Under the pieces are notes generated by a model. The model did not search any database. It saw only the letters and a program-made list of their open reading frames with translations, and was not told the origin of the DNA. Shown in pieces: positions 53,635 to 61,750 of a DNA stretch of 64,000 nucleotides. How positions within the stretch are numbered: position 1 is the first letter of the stretch; every line of letters begins with the position of its first letter. The stretch comes from Aurantimonadaceae bacterium (GTDB lineage Bacteria > Pseudomonadota > Alphaproteobacteria > Rhizobiales > Rhizobiaceae). Location of the stretch: assembly GCA_947474855.1 (NCBI GenBank), contig CANJKV010000003.1, forward strand, positions 26,376 to 90,375, given 5' to 3'. The position numbers and the translations under genes were made by a program.

Positions 53635-53910
53635 AACCCCTGCGGACGTTGAGGGGACACGACGAGCGTGTCCGCAGCGTCGCCTTCGACGCGACCGGAC
53701 GACGCCTGTTCAGCGGCGGCGGCGCCTCGGTCGTCCGCGCCTGGGACGTAGTGGAAGGGCGCTGCGTCGACGAACTCCTCGGTCACAGCAGCGGCATCTG
53801 GTCGTCTCGGCCAGTCCGGACGACTCGATGGCGGCGGCCCGGGGGCGAGGACGGAAGCGTCCGTGTTTGGGACCTTCCATCAGGAGCCTCGACGCAGGGT
53901 TGGCCAGAGC
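53635..53910 (+). pseudogene. WD40-repeat gene fragment
   Basis: The frame reads LRTLRGHDERVRSVAFDATG then RRLFSGGGASVVRAWDV and VDELLGHSSGIW, a complete WD40 blade plus the start of another. After one or two frameshifts GEDGSVRVWDLPSG appears. There is no start codon or full-length frame. It is a remnant of a WD40 protein flanked by repeat copies R12 and R13. Confidence 0.6.
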
Positions 53911-54498
53911 GACCTTACGAGGGCACCGGGATCGCGGGCGTGAAGGGCATGTTGCCGACCGAGGTGTCGACCTGGATCTCCCTGGGAGCGGATGCCTCGT
54001 CCGCCTCCAGGGCGGGGCAGCGGAAGCGGAAGTCGCCTCTTCCGACGAGCAGGGGCCGTCGCCCTGCGTCCCGACTGTCGATCGGCGACGCATGTCGACC
54101 GACTTACGGTCGACGTCTTCAGCAGCCTGCCATGCCGATCGGCGTCAGAACTTCACGCCATCCACAGGTGTCATCGCGATGCGATCGCGCTGCTCGCTGT
54201 CGATCGACGACGGGTGGCGGCCAGATCGGGACGGGCGCCCTCGCAAAAGTGCCGAGCTGATCGGCAACGACGCCATGCGGTGGCCCCCGGGTTGGATGTG
54301 AGGATCCGCCGCGGGTCGTCTCCGGCGAGGTCGAGACCGACGATACGTCGAACCCGACAAGTTTAGACGACCGATAGAGCCTATCTCAACAAACCCGCGA
54401 TAGGGCGGCAAGGAGGGAGATCGATCGCGTTTGGCTGGATCTGCGTCCAACGGGAATCCTGGTCATGAAGCGACGGCGGAGCGCGGCACGCAAGTGTC
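53911..54498. other. Intergenic region with repeat R13
   Basis: About 590 bp upstream of tniQ copy 2, containing R13 and no recognised gene. It should hold the tniQ-2 promoter. Confidence 0.4.
54077..54167 (-). repeat. Dispersed MITE-like repeat, copy R13
   Basis: Reverse orientation: GTCGATCGGCGACGC at one end, TGCCGATCGGCGTCAGAAC in the core, ending CCATCCACAG. Confidence 0.65.
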
Positions 54499-56424
54499 GT
54501 GCGTATCCGGCGAAACGCTTGTGGGACGGGGCGCCTCCTTCGACCTACGGGACGACCGAGCCCGCGCTTCTCCCCGGAGGTGGTTGAACCACGCACTTGG
54601 AAAGTCGCCGCTGACGATGCCGCGCGGCGAGCACGAGGCTCCCCCGACTTCCTGTCCCGGCTGGCATTCAGGAACGGACGCGACAGCCTGAGACGCCTCT
54701 GCGGCGATTTCCGGCTTAGTATTCGAGCGATCCTCGCCGGCGATCCCGCCGCGCTGGCTGCCGTGGCCGAGCTGGGTGACTGCGACCCCGGCGCTCTCCG
54801 CAACGATGCATTCGTACTACGGCCCGACGGCCGGCACGATTATCGTGGCGAGACGTTGACGCACCACTTCCTCCAGCGCGGCCGCATGCGCGTATGTCCG
54901 GCTTGCATGGATGACGACCTGGCGAGATGGTCGTTCCGGCGGGAGGCGCGTGCCCACCGCCGTTCGGAATGGTGCGTGGCGGGCGTGCGCACCTGCGAGC
55001 GCCACGGTCTCTCGCTGGTGGAAATCAGCAGGCCCAGGAGTCCGCACCCGCACGATGCCTCGCACGCGATGGCATCGATTCTCGGTGACCTCTCGTCCGT
55101 GCACCGCCGGACGGTCCGCCGCCCCGCATCGGCATTCGAACGCTGTTTGGTCGGCAGGCTGCGGAACCGTAGCGCGGGAACCTGGCTGGATGCATTCCCG
55201 CTCTATGCGGCGTGGCAGGTGTGCCTGAGGCTGGGGGTGACGGACCTTCGCGACGCCCGCACCGGATACGGCAAACTTTCGGAGGACGCCCTGTGGGAGT
55301 GCGAGGCCGCAGGCTTCGCGGTTGCCGCGGACGGCGAGGACGGGGTGCGGCGGCTGCTCGACCGGTTGCAGTCGTCCTTCCGCGAGCAGCGTCGCAAGAG
55401 ACGCGAGAGAACGATCCTGGGGCCGCTCTTCAAATGGCTCGACACATCGAACGGAGATGCCGCCTACGAACCGCTGAGGAACCTGATCCGCCGCCACTCG
55501 GTCGATACCCTGCCTGTTGGCTCCGGCGAACGGCTGCTGGGCGTCGAGGTCGACGTCCGGAGGGTTCATTCCGTCCAGACGGCGCATGTCGGATCCGGCG
55601 CGGAGCGTGCCCGCCTCCATGCGCTCCTGCGGGCGGTCGGTCTCGTCGGTCCGGGATCCGACGGCCTGACACCGGGCAACGTGACCTTCGACGCCGTAGC
55701 GGCCGCGCCCTTCCTGGCGGATCTCAAGGATTCGATGTGCCTCCGGGAGGCCGTGCCCTATCTCCGCGTCCCGGTGAACTCGAGGCAAGATTTGATCGCC
55801 TCGGGCTTGCTGGTTCCCTGGATCGCCCCGTCTCCGGAACTGCGCGACCACGTGTTTCGCCGGCGCGACCTCGATGCCTTCGCGGCCGCGCTTGCGGCAT
55901 CGGCCAAGCGACGCTTCCGTGATGATCCGTCCCTCGTGGACCTGCCGACGGCCGCCAAGCACGTGCTGCGTCCGTCCGCCGCCATTGCCCGGCTCCTGAT
56001 CGAGGGAAGGCTGGGCCGCGTCGGGATCAGGTCGGGAGCGCGCGGGTACATGGCTGTGTTGGTCGATCCCGCGGAAGTGAGACCGCTGCTTCACCGCAAG
56101 GATCCGGAAGTGCTGTCCCGGCAGGAAATCGCGAAGCGCCTCGGGATGACGGTGAAGACGGTCAGCGCGCTGTGGCGCCTCGGGGCGATCGCGACGGAGA
56201 GCCGCCCCCATCCCGTTGTCGGCAGGGCGCAGAAGGTCGTGCGCCCCGAGGAGGTTGAGCGGTTCCTGGCCGAGTACGTGAAGCTCGGCGACGTGGCGCG
56301 TTCGATCGGCAGCAACGTTGCAAGCACGAGGGCCCGCCTCGCGGCGGACGGCGTACTTCCCTGCTTCGACCCGGATGTCCTCGGCCTCTACCTCTACAGA
56401 CGCAGGGACGTGGCCGCTGTGTAG
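54499..56424 (+). CDS. TniQ/TnsD-like target selector, copy 2
   Basis: A protein of up to 641 residues. The TniQ motifs match copy 1: DFLSRLAFRNGRDSLRRLC near residues 50-68, zinc ligands CPAC (133/136) and CERH (166-169), WLDAFPLYAAWQVCLRLGV, then MerR-like helices (LSRQEIAKRLGMTVKTVS). The start is uncertain: GTG 54499 is used here, but conservation with the other copies begins near residue 38, so a later GTG/TTG is possible. It is alone, with no tnsABC beside it, so it must use the distant core or be a relic. Repeat R14 begins 31 bp after its stop. Confidence 0.8.
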   Translation: MRIRRNACGTGRLLRPTGRPSPRFSPEVVEPRTWKVAADDAARRARGSPDFLSRLAFRNGRDSLRRLCGDFRLSIRAILAGDPAALAAVAELGDCDPGALRNDAFVLRPDGRHDYRGETLTHHFLQRGRMRVCPACMDDDLARWSFRREARAHRRSEWCVAGVRTCERHGLSLVEISRPRSPHPHDASHAMASILGDLSSVHRRTVRRPASAFERCLVGRLRNRSAGTWLDAFPLYAAWQVCLRLGVTDLRDARTGYGKLSEDALWECEAAGFAVAADGEDGVRRLLDRLQSSFREQRRKRRERTILGPLFKWLDTSNGDAAYEPLRNLIRRHSVDTLPVGSGERLLGVEVDVRRVHSVQTAHVGSGAERARLHALLRAVGLVGPGSDGLTPGNVTFDAVAAAPFLADLKDSMCLREAVPYLRVPVNSRQDLIASGLLVPWIAPSPELRDHVFRRRDLDAFAAALAASAKRRFRDDPSLVDLPTAAKHVLRPSAAIARLLIEGRLGRVGIRSGARGYMAVLVDPAEVRPLLHRKDPEVLSRQEIAKRLGMTVKTVSALWRLGAIATESRPHPVVGRAQKVVRPEEVERFLAEYVKLGDVARSIGSNVASTRARLAADGVLPCFDPDVLGLYLYRRRDVAAV

Positions 56425-56454
56425 CCTCGCGCCTGACGCCGCTCGGCCGGGATT

Positions 56455-56532
56455 GTTGATCGCCGACCTCGCCGACAGCAAGTCGCCCATCAAGCTTGCA
56501 CGCCGATCGGCGCTGAAGCCGGGCGCGGATGC
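56455..56532 (-). repeat. Dispersed MITE-like repeat, copy R14
   Basis: Reverse orientation: GTTGATCGCCGACC at one end, TTGCACGCCGATCGGCGCTG in the core. It lies just behind tniQ copy 2, as R6 lies behind tniQ copy 1. Confidence 0.6.
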
Positions 56533-56800
56533 GAGGGACCGCGTAGGGGCGTTCGCTCGGGGCTGCGGACCCGAGGTCCGTTCCGCCGTCGCGGCTGCCG
56601 CGGAGGTACACCGCCGATGGGCGAACCGCTTCGCTTCCACGGGAGGCCTGCGGCCATATGGGCGCCTCCGGACGTCCCGGACCCAAACAGAAGAAGCACC
56701 GGACGGACCGGAAATAACCGGATTCCATTTTCCCAAACGGACCCTATGGACAAGCCGCAGACCGTCCGGTAGTGAACAGAAGAAACAGGCGGAAACCCCG

Positions 56801-57289
56801 ATGCCCAGCTTGAACGAACAGATCGAGGAGGTGCGCGGGTTACTGGACGGGCTTTCCAGCGATCTGGACGCCGAAATTCGGGACATCCAAGCGGAGGCGC
56901 AGGGTAGGATTTTGGCGGCGGTGGCCGCGTCGAGAGCGAAGCAGGCTTCGATGATGGTGAGGCTGGCCAATCTGTCTGCGGCCGCGAACATGATCGGGAT
57001 CGGCGGAGAGGTTGTCGATGTGCCGCTCGCGGCCGTGAGTCACCCAACGGATGGCCCGCGCAAGTCGCCGACGGACATCATCCTCCGCGCGCTGCTGTCG
57101 AGTGGCGAGCCCGTCTTGTCAACGACGCTCGACAACCTCGTGACGGCCGCCGGGTGGACGAAGTCGGCGGCTGAGAAGACGAAGACGAGGCTGCGGGAAA
57201 CCGGAGCTGTTGTCCGCGAGGACAGACATTATTCGATCACAAAAATCGGCAGGGAAAGAATCGGAGGACAATCGCCTCCCAAGGAATGA
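56801..57289 (+). CDS. Unknown protein with C-terminal winged-helix-like domain
   Basis: A 162-residue protein. Residues 1-65 are a coiled-coil-like helix (NEQIEEVRGLLDGLSSDLD, GRILAAVAASRAKQA). The C-terminal 80 residues (KSPTDIILRALLSSGEPVLS, DNLVTAAGWTKSAAEKTK, LRETGAVVREDRHYSIT) look like a winged-helix DNA-binding domain. It sits between tniQ copy 2 and the tRNA-like gene. A hairpin overlaps its stop. A regulatory role is likely; family not recognised. Confidence 0.6.
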   Translation: MPSLNEQIEEVRGLLDGLSSDLDAEIRDIQAEAQGRILAAVAASRAKQASMMVRLANLSAAANMIGIGGEVVDVPLAAVSHPTDGPRKSPTDIILRALLSSGEPVLSTTLDNLVTAAGWTKSAAEKTKTRLRETGAVVREDRHYSITKIGRERIGGQSPPKE

Positions 57290-57320
57290 GGGTGACGCCG
57301 CTTGCACTGGCGCCACCCTC
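57288..57320 (+). terminator. Hairpin between the HTH gene and the tRNA-like gene
   Basis: GAGGGTG with CACCCTC, and inside it CGCC with GGCG, form an interrupted stem over the stop codon. There is no T-run. It ends 3 bp before the tRNA-like gene, so it may isolate that gene from upstream transcription. Confidence 0.5.
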
Positions 57321-57323
57321 GAT

Positions 57324-57396
57324 GCGGACGTAGCTCAACGGTAGAGCTTGAAGGCTTCCCACCCTCAGGTTGCGGGTTCGAATCCCGTCGTCCGCT
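57324..57396 (+). tRNA. tRNA-Gly-like gene with abnormal anticodon arm
   Basis: The acceptor stem GCGGACG/CGTCCGC is perfect. The D-arm GCTCAACGGTAGAGC and T-arm GCGGG-TTCGAAT-CCCGT are canonical. The anticodon arm is not: the stretch between the D and T arms is 24 bases, one too many. The best stem is GAAGG/CCCTC with one A-C mismatch and loop CTTCCCA. If the loop is read normally the anticodon is TCC (Gly), with C instead of A at position 37; CCC is the alternative. CCA is not encoded. A strong terminator follows, so it looks like a real transcription unit. Either a degenerate tRNA-Gly or a tRNA-derived site. Confidence 0.65.
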
Positions 57397-57404
57397 CACG
57401 GCAG

Positions 57405-57457
57405 AGAACCCTTGGCGTCAGCTAAGCGGAGCCGCCATGCGGCGTCAAGGGTTCTTT
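57405..57457 (+). terminator. Strong terminator after the tRNA-like gene
   Basis: AGAACCCTTG (57405-57414) pairs perfectly with CAAGGGTTCT (57446-57455), followed by TT; the inner GGCGTC/GGCGT region can add weaker pairs. Position and form are typical of alphaproteobacterial tRNA terminators. Confidence 0.7.
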
Positions 57458-57903
57458 CGCGTGGAGACTCTCGGTTCGCGGCCGAGCGTTCGTCGGCGTG
57501 CGGCCTCGACGCCGATCGGCGCTCCGGCCCTTCGCCCGGATTGATCTCAGGCTGATTGATCGGCGCTGAAGCTCCGTGCCGATCCACACTCATGGGCGCC
57601 GAAGCGGGACGACGGTGCCTCCAAGTCGCCGATCGACGGACGGCTCGCTCTTGGACGGCTCCGCCGATGATCGGAGTGGGTCAATCCGTCGGATGCTGGA
57701 ATCCGCTCGTGAGCCGGGGCCGACCCGGCGTTGCCCATATCTTGCAGGAGCGCTGCTTCGCCCGATGGGCCTCCGAGGCATCGGCGCCCACCTCTATTTG
57801 TCGGCTAATTTTTGTTGTCAGGGGTCCGCACGAAAACTCCGTCTGAGGGTTGCGGGCTCCGCCAGACCGGGGAACCATCTGTCGACGCATTGTGCGGTAG
57901 AGG
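57458..57903. other. Intergenic region with repeat R15
   Basis: About 445 bp behind the tRNA-like gene. Repeat fragments at 57500-57590; otherwise nothing recognised. Confidence 0.35.
57500..57590. repeat. Dispersed MITE-like repeat, R15 (two opposed fragments)
   Basis: CCTCGACGCCGATCGGCGC (forward) is followed within 30 bp by GATTGATCGGCGCTGAAGC and GCCGATCCACAC (reverse). It looks like two partial copies recombined or inserted into each other. Confidence 0.5.
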
Positions 57904-57915
57904 GTGACTGAGGAC

Positions 57916-58236
57916 ATGAACAGGAACGCAGACGAAGTCGAACTCGCGATCGAGGCGCTTCGGCAGGCTGACCGGGACATGGTGGCGTTCGAACTGGACG
58001 AGGGCGACGGTGAGGACACCTTTCTCGGCGAGGGGTCCACGTACGAGCGGATCAAGATCCGTGTCGACGAAGCCATCGCTGCGATCAAGGGCGGAGGGCT
58101 GACTTCGGAAACAGCCGCCAAGGGTACTTTGGCGCTGCTCGAGTCAGTCCTCCTCACGACGTACGAATGCCACATGGGCATGATCGAGGCGGCAATCCGG
58201 ATGACGGAAGCAGCAGAACGCCGGACGAACGGCTAG
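57916..58236 (+). CDS. Small acidic protein of unknown function
   Basis: A 106-residue helical acidic protein (ADEVELAIEALRQADRDMVA, AIAAIKGGGLTSETAAKG, LLTTYECHMGMIEAAIRM). No signal or membrane segment. A GTG at 57904 would add four residues. No family recognised; codon use is good. Confidence 0.6.
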   Translation: MNRNADEVELAIEALRQADRDMVAFELDEGDGEDTFLGEGSTYERIKIRVDEAIAAIKGGGLTSETAAKGTLALLESVLLTTYECHMGMIEAAIRMTEAAERRTNG

Positions 58237-58556
58237 GCCGTGTCCCGGCTGTCGAACGAAGAGTTGCCGAGCCGAGGTCGAAGGGCATGCCAACTCGGGG
58301 CTCCAAGCCAGCAGCCGCACCGTTCGCACAGGCACATTGAATGCACGCCCCTCCACTTGCGCTCTGCTTGGCGGATCAATGCGCCGATCACCGCCATGAG
58401 CACGGAGGACGGTCCTACGCTCGGTACGGGACTTGGCCGCGGACGGGTCCCATCCAGGACTGTGGATCGGCGCGCAAGTTCGACACCAGCAGGCGCGGCA
58501 ACCTGTTCAACTCGCGATGACCAGATGGTCAGCGCCGATCGTCAACGAATGCCCAG
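58237..58556. other. Intergenic region with repeat R16
   Basis: About 320 bp between converging genes; repeat copy R16 at 58461-58546 ends 10 bp from the stop of the leftward gene. Confidence 0.4.
58461..58546 (+). repeat. Dispersed MITE-like repeat, copy R16
   Basis: Forward orientation: TGTGGATCGGCGCGCAAG, GGCGCGGCAACCTGTTCAAC and GCCGATCGTCAAC. Both ends intact. Confidence 0.7.
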
Positions 58557-59033
58557 TCAATAAGCGACGCGGTCGCGAGACTGCTGGTACTTGCCATGCT
58601 CGACGCCGAAGCGCTCGACGAGCGCCCAGTCTCCCGCGCCGTATTCTCCCGCAGGCATGCGGTACGCGGTGAGGATGCCGTAGCCATAGGCACTGTTGGG
58701 GGCGGGCGTCACCCAGACCTTTCCGCCGTGCAGGTCGGACAGGTCGCCTGCGACGCGCCAGAGCTCGTCGCCGATGCTGTAGCTTCCGTCCACCGGCACG
58801 TGGATCTGGGAGGCGATCATCCCACCGCCCAGCGTGAAGACGACTTCCGGGTTCTCGTCGGAGCGCAGGCTGGCGGTGACGGCCGCGTGGATCTCCCAAT
58901 CCCTGATGGTGTCCGCGATCTTCAACGCCTCCCGCAGGGCACCCGTCTTGATGCGGACGTCAATGTGACCTGCCGCGGCCGCGGCATTCACGGCGTCCCG
59001 GAGTTCGGCCGCCGTCTCGATCTTCTCCAACAT
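58557..59033 (-). CDS. Conserved hypothetical protein, 158 aa
   Basis: A 158-residue protein: AAELRDAVNAAAAAGHIDV, ALREALKIADTIRDWEIHA, then a beta-rich half (VVFTLGGGMIASQIHVPVDG, HGGKVWVTPAPNSAYGYG). No signal peptide. ATG 59033 follows AAGGGGACATC. No family recognised. The stop lies beside repeat R16. Confidence 0.6.
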   Translation of the reverse strand: MLEKIETAAELRDAVNAAAAAGHIDVRIKTGALREALKIADTIRDWEIHAAVTASLRSDENPEVVFTLGGGMIASQIHVPVDGSYSIGDELWRVAGDLSDLHGGKVWVTPAPNSAYGYGILTAYRMPAGEYGAGDWALVERFGVEHGKYQQSRDRVAY

Positions 59034-59433
59034 GATGTCCCCTTGCGATCGTGGACGGCCGACACGGGCCGCTCTCGAATGCTGGGAGCAATCAGACGGC
59101 AGCGCAAGCGCCGGGTCGAAGGCGACAGGCTTGGAAGAGAGAGGTGACCATCTCCGCCGTTCCAAGGCGATGAGAGGAAGCCGCTCGATATCTTCGGCGA
59201 TCTGCTCGGCTCACCTCCAAACCCAAGCCGACTTCCGACAGCGTCGCCAAGCGACTGTTGGAGCTTCGTCCGCGTCGGTGAAAGGTCGTCAACCGCGTCA
59301 ATCCCGAGGGCTCATGCGTCGCAAGCGATCGACGCGAGCGGCGACCCTGGCTAGCAGACGGCAACCTCCGCCGAGCCGGCATCCCGACAGCGGGCAACGC
59401 GCCGGCCGGACCCGTCGATTTGCAGCTCTCGCT
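59034..59433. other. Intergenic region
   Basis: About 400 bp upstream of the leftward hypothetical gene; nothing recognised. Confidence 0.3.
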
Positions 59434-59645
59434 TCCCATCCTGCTCCCTTGGCACGACCTCCTCGGCATCGCCGTCTTGCGGCGTCGGGAGCACTCGCGG
59501 GCGCCTCCACATCGTCGGGATCTGCTTCTTCGCGCTCATCACCGCGACGGGCGGCGACACGCTCCGGGGCTTTCTGATCGGCGCACCCGTGTTCTGGATG
59601 GTGGACCCACTGCCCATCCTGCGGCGGGAATGTTCGTCTGGGTAG
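59434..59645 (+). pseudogene. UPF0126 (TRIC-like channel) remnant in three frames
   Basis: WHDLLGIAV in one frame, AASGALAGAS in the next and LHIVGICFFALITATGGDTL, then GFLIGAPVFWMVDPLPIL in a third, match the opening transmembrane segments of UPF0126/TRIC proteins in correct order. Two small indels separate them and the gene ends after about 70 codons. It is clearly broken. Confidence 0.6.
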
Positions 59646-59713
59646 ACGTTGGCTTTCGCTGCCTTCCGACGCTGCCCCCCCCCTGTCTGTTGAAAATGTG
59701 AGAATGTGATCGT

Positions 59714-59824
59714 GCGGAAGGGAGCCCGTCCCCCCCCCCGAGGGTCAGGAGCCCGTGCGGGAGCAAGGGTCCCTTCCGCGTCTGCTTGACCCTGAACAGT
59801 TGCTTGGGACCGCAGATCCCGCAC
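59714..59824 (+). ncRNA. Structured leader of IS110, candidate bridge RNA
   Basis: Three perfect pairings are visible: GCGGAAGGGA (59714) with TCCCTTCCGC (59770), GTGCGGGA (59755) with TCCCGCAC (59817), and GGGTCA (59742) with TGACCC (59787). The crossing pairings imply a folded RNA, not a simple terminator. Recently described IS110 elements make a bridge RNA from this non-coding end that pairs with target and donor DNA. Assignment by position and structure only. Confidence 0.5.
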
Positions 59825-59846
59825 GACATGGACAGGAGCTTTCACC

Positions 59847-60773
59847 ATGCCACAGCCCGTTGTCGGCTGCGATCTTTCACGCGGCTTCATCGATCTCTGC
59901 CGTCTGCCCTCGGCCAAGGTCGAGCGCATCGCCAACACGCCGGAGGCCATCTCGGCCTTCCTCGACACGCTCGATCGCGACGTCCTCGTCGTGTTCGAAG
60001 CCACCAGCGGCTGCGACGGCGACCTCATCGCCGCCTTGGCCGAACGCAGCCACCCCTTCTCGCGCGTCAAGCCCCGTCAGGCGCGCGAGTTCGCCAGAGC
60101 CACCGGCGTTCTCGCCAAGACCGACCGCGTCGACGCTCGCGTCCTGGCACAGATGGGCTCCTCCCTCAGCCTGCCAACTACCGTCCCGCTCAGCCGGGCC
60201 CGTGCTGAACTCTCCGACTTTCTCCGGCGGCGCAGGCAGTTGGTCGACATGCGGAAGGCCGAGAAGCTGCATCGACACAGCGCCGGGCAGGACGAGATCG
60301 CCACGGCCATCGACGCCATGATCGAACTGCTCGCCCGGCAGATCGGCGATCTCGACCGACGCATCGCGGACCTGATCCATGCGGACCAGACTCTCGCCGA
60401 GCAGGCGCGCCTCCTTGCCGCCGTGCCCGGCATAGGTCCAACCGTGCTGGCTACCCTCCTGGGCGAGCTACCCGAGCTCGGCACGCTCTGCCGACGCCGC
60501 ATCGCCTCACTCGCCGGTCTCGCCCCGCACGCGAGGGAGAGCGGTACCTGGCGCGGGGCACGGCGCATCTGGGGTGGACGACGGAAGGTGCGCGAGGTCC
60601 TCTACATCGCGGCACTCAGCGCTTCACGCCGCGTGCCCGTCCTCGTCGCCCTCAAAGACCGCCTGCGCCTCAAGGGCAAGCCACCCAAAACGATCCTGAT
60701 CGCCGTCGCCCGTCAGCTCCTCGTCATCCTCAATGCCATGCTGCGATCCAAAACACCGATCGCGCTCGCTTGA
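59847..60773 (+). CDS. IS110-family transposase (DEDD)
   Basis: A 308-residue recombinase. N-terminal RuvC-like DEDD domain: VVGCDLSRGFIDLC (Asp), LVVFEATSGCDGDLI (Glu), AKTDRVDARVLA (two Asp). C-terminal Tnp20 domain: LLAAVPGIGPTVLATLLGEL, RIASLAGLAPH and the Ser region WRGARRIWGGRRKVREVLYI. Length is slightly short for the family but both domains look complete. It starts after the leader, ATG 59847. Confidence 0.88.
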   Translation: MPQPVVGCDLSRGFIDLCRLPSAKVERIANTPEAISAFLDTLDRDVLVVFEATSGCDGDLIAALAERSHPFSRVKPRQAREFARATGVLAKTDRVDARVLAQMGSSLSLPTTVPLSRARAELSDFLRRRRQLVDMRKAEKLHRHSAGQDEIATAIDAMIELLARQIGDLDRRIADLIHADQTLAEQARLLAAVPGIGPTVLATLLGELPELGTLCRRRIASLAGLAPHARESGTWRGARRIWGGRRKVREVLYIAALSASRRVPVLVALKDRLRLKGKPPKTILIAVARQLLVILNAMLRSKTPIALA

Positions 60774-60820
60774 GCGAACACAGTTGCCCCCCCCGACAGA
60801 CGGCAAGCGCCGCGCGTCGG

Positions 60821-61315
60821 CTAGACGAGCCGTCGGAAGAGGATGACCAGGTCGCCGAGGATGCCGAGGGCGACGATGGGGGCATAAGGCAGGAAGACGA
60901 ACGGAAGGCGGGAGATCGGCAGCAGGTTCGCCTGGTGTTTGTAGTGGCGGTGGTAGACCTCGCCGAACGCGGAGAAGACCTGGAATGGCGGCAGTTCGTC
61001 GGATCCCTCGCCCCGAAACCAGCCCTCGATCAGCTTGATCCGGTCCGTGAAGCAGTACTGGAAGCTTTTCCAAAGCGCTTCCAGATACCACAGCGCCGCG
61101 GCTAGAACGGCCGTCGCCGTCAGGATGAAAAGGCTGTGCTCCTTGAACCCGAACGCGAGCCCGGCTCCAAGAAGCGGTGTCGCCAACGCCTTCAACGAAA
61201 GCGCTCTCTGGTCATAGGCCTCGTACTGCCCTTGGATGAGCAGGTATTCCGCCCTCAAATTATCGTTTGTTCGCACCGTGCGCCCCCGTCCCGCGTCGGG
61301 GGATCGTACCTCCAT
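60821..61315 (-). CDS. Small multi-pass membrane protein
   Basis: A 164-residue protein with membrane segments LKALATPLLGAGLAFGF, LFILTATAVLAAALWYLEAL and FVFLPYAPIVALGILGDLVIL. A charged loop DRIKLIEGWFRGEGSDELPP lies between the second and third. The layout recalls small membrane effectors linked to defence loci (SLATT-like), but I see no decisive motif. ATG 61315 is used; the frame is open upstream to 61486 without sensible residues. Confidence 0.6.
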   Translation of the reverse strand: MEVRSPDAGRGRTVRTNDNLRAEYLLIQGQYEAYDQRALSLKALATPLLGAGLAFGFKEHSLFILTATAVLAAALWYLEALWKSFQYCFTDRIKLIEGWFRGEGSDELPPFQVFSAFGEVYHRHYKHQANLLPISRLPFVFLPYAPIVALGILGDLVILFRRLV

Positions 61316-61750
61316 CCATCGGGGCGGCAAGGCGTCGAGAACTGCTCGAGCGAGGGCACGAAGGCGTTTCCCCGACAGAGGGCAGCCGATGAAACGTGCC
61401 AGCGGAAGCGCGGCTCGATCCTCTCGCGGATGCGCGCCGGAACGCACGCGGGAGACGGCTGAGCAGGGCCTCGCGACAAGGTGCACTCAGGCGCCAAACA
61501 GGAATCTCGGCCAACAGGCACGTCCAATCCCGGAGGCAAGGCCGCAATCAGGGCCGCACCTGCGCTCTGACCGCGACCGCCGACCTGATCGACAGGCTGA
61601 CCGTGACCTCCTCGCAGATCGGGAGATCGGCCCCCGTCTTGATGGAGATCGCGACCGCGAACGGCACGCGTCGGCAGTCGCGGTCCAGCTAATGCAATGC
61701 GCGCGAGCGCGTGCAGCAGGTATTCAGGGATTCGGTCCATAACGCTCCGC
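61316..61750. other. Intergenic region before tniQ copy 3
   Basis: About 435 bp between divergent genes. No recognised gene or repeat copy; promoters for both neighbours should lie here. Confidence 0.35.

Larger units (their letters stand above)
59665..60800 (+). mobile_element. IS110-family insertion sequence
   Basis: A transposase gene of the IS110 family with about 180 bp of non-coding sequence before it and a short stretch after. Both sides show TGC plus a C8-9 run (near 59673 and 60785), probably marking the ends or target; IS110 elements lack inverted repeats, so the limits are estimates. The structured leader is described separately. Confidence 0.65.

Noticed and set aside
54817..56991. 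Long minus-strand frame opposite tniQ copy 2
   Set aside because: Shadow of the TniQ coding strand; the plus strand has the zinc ligands and conserved words shared with the other two copies.
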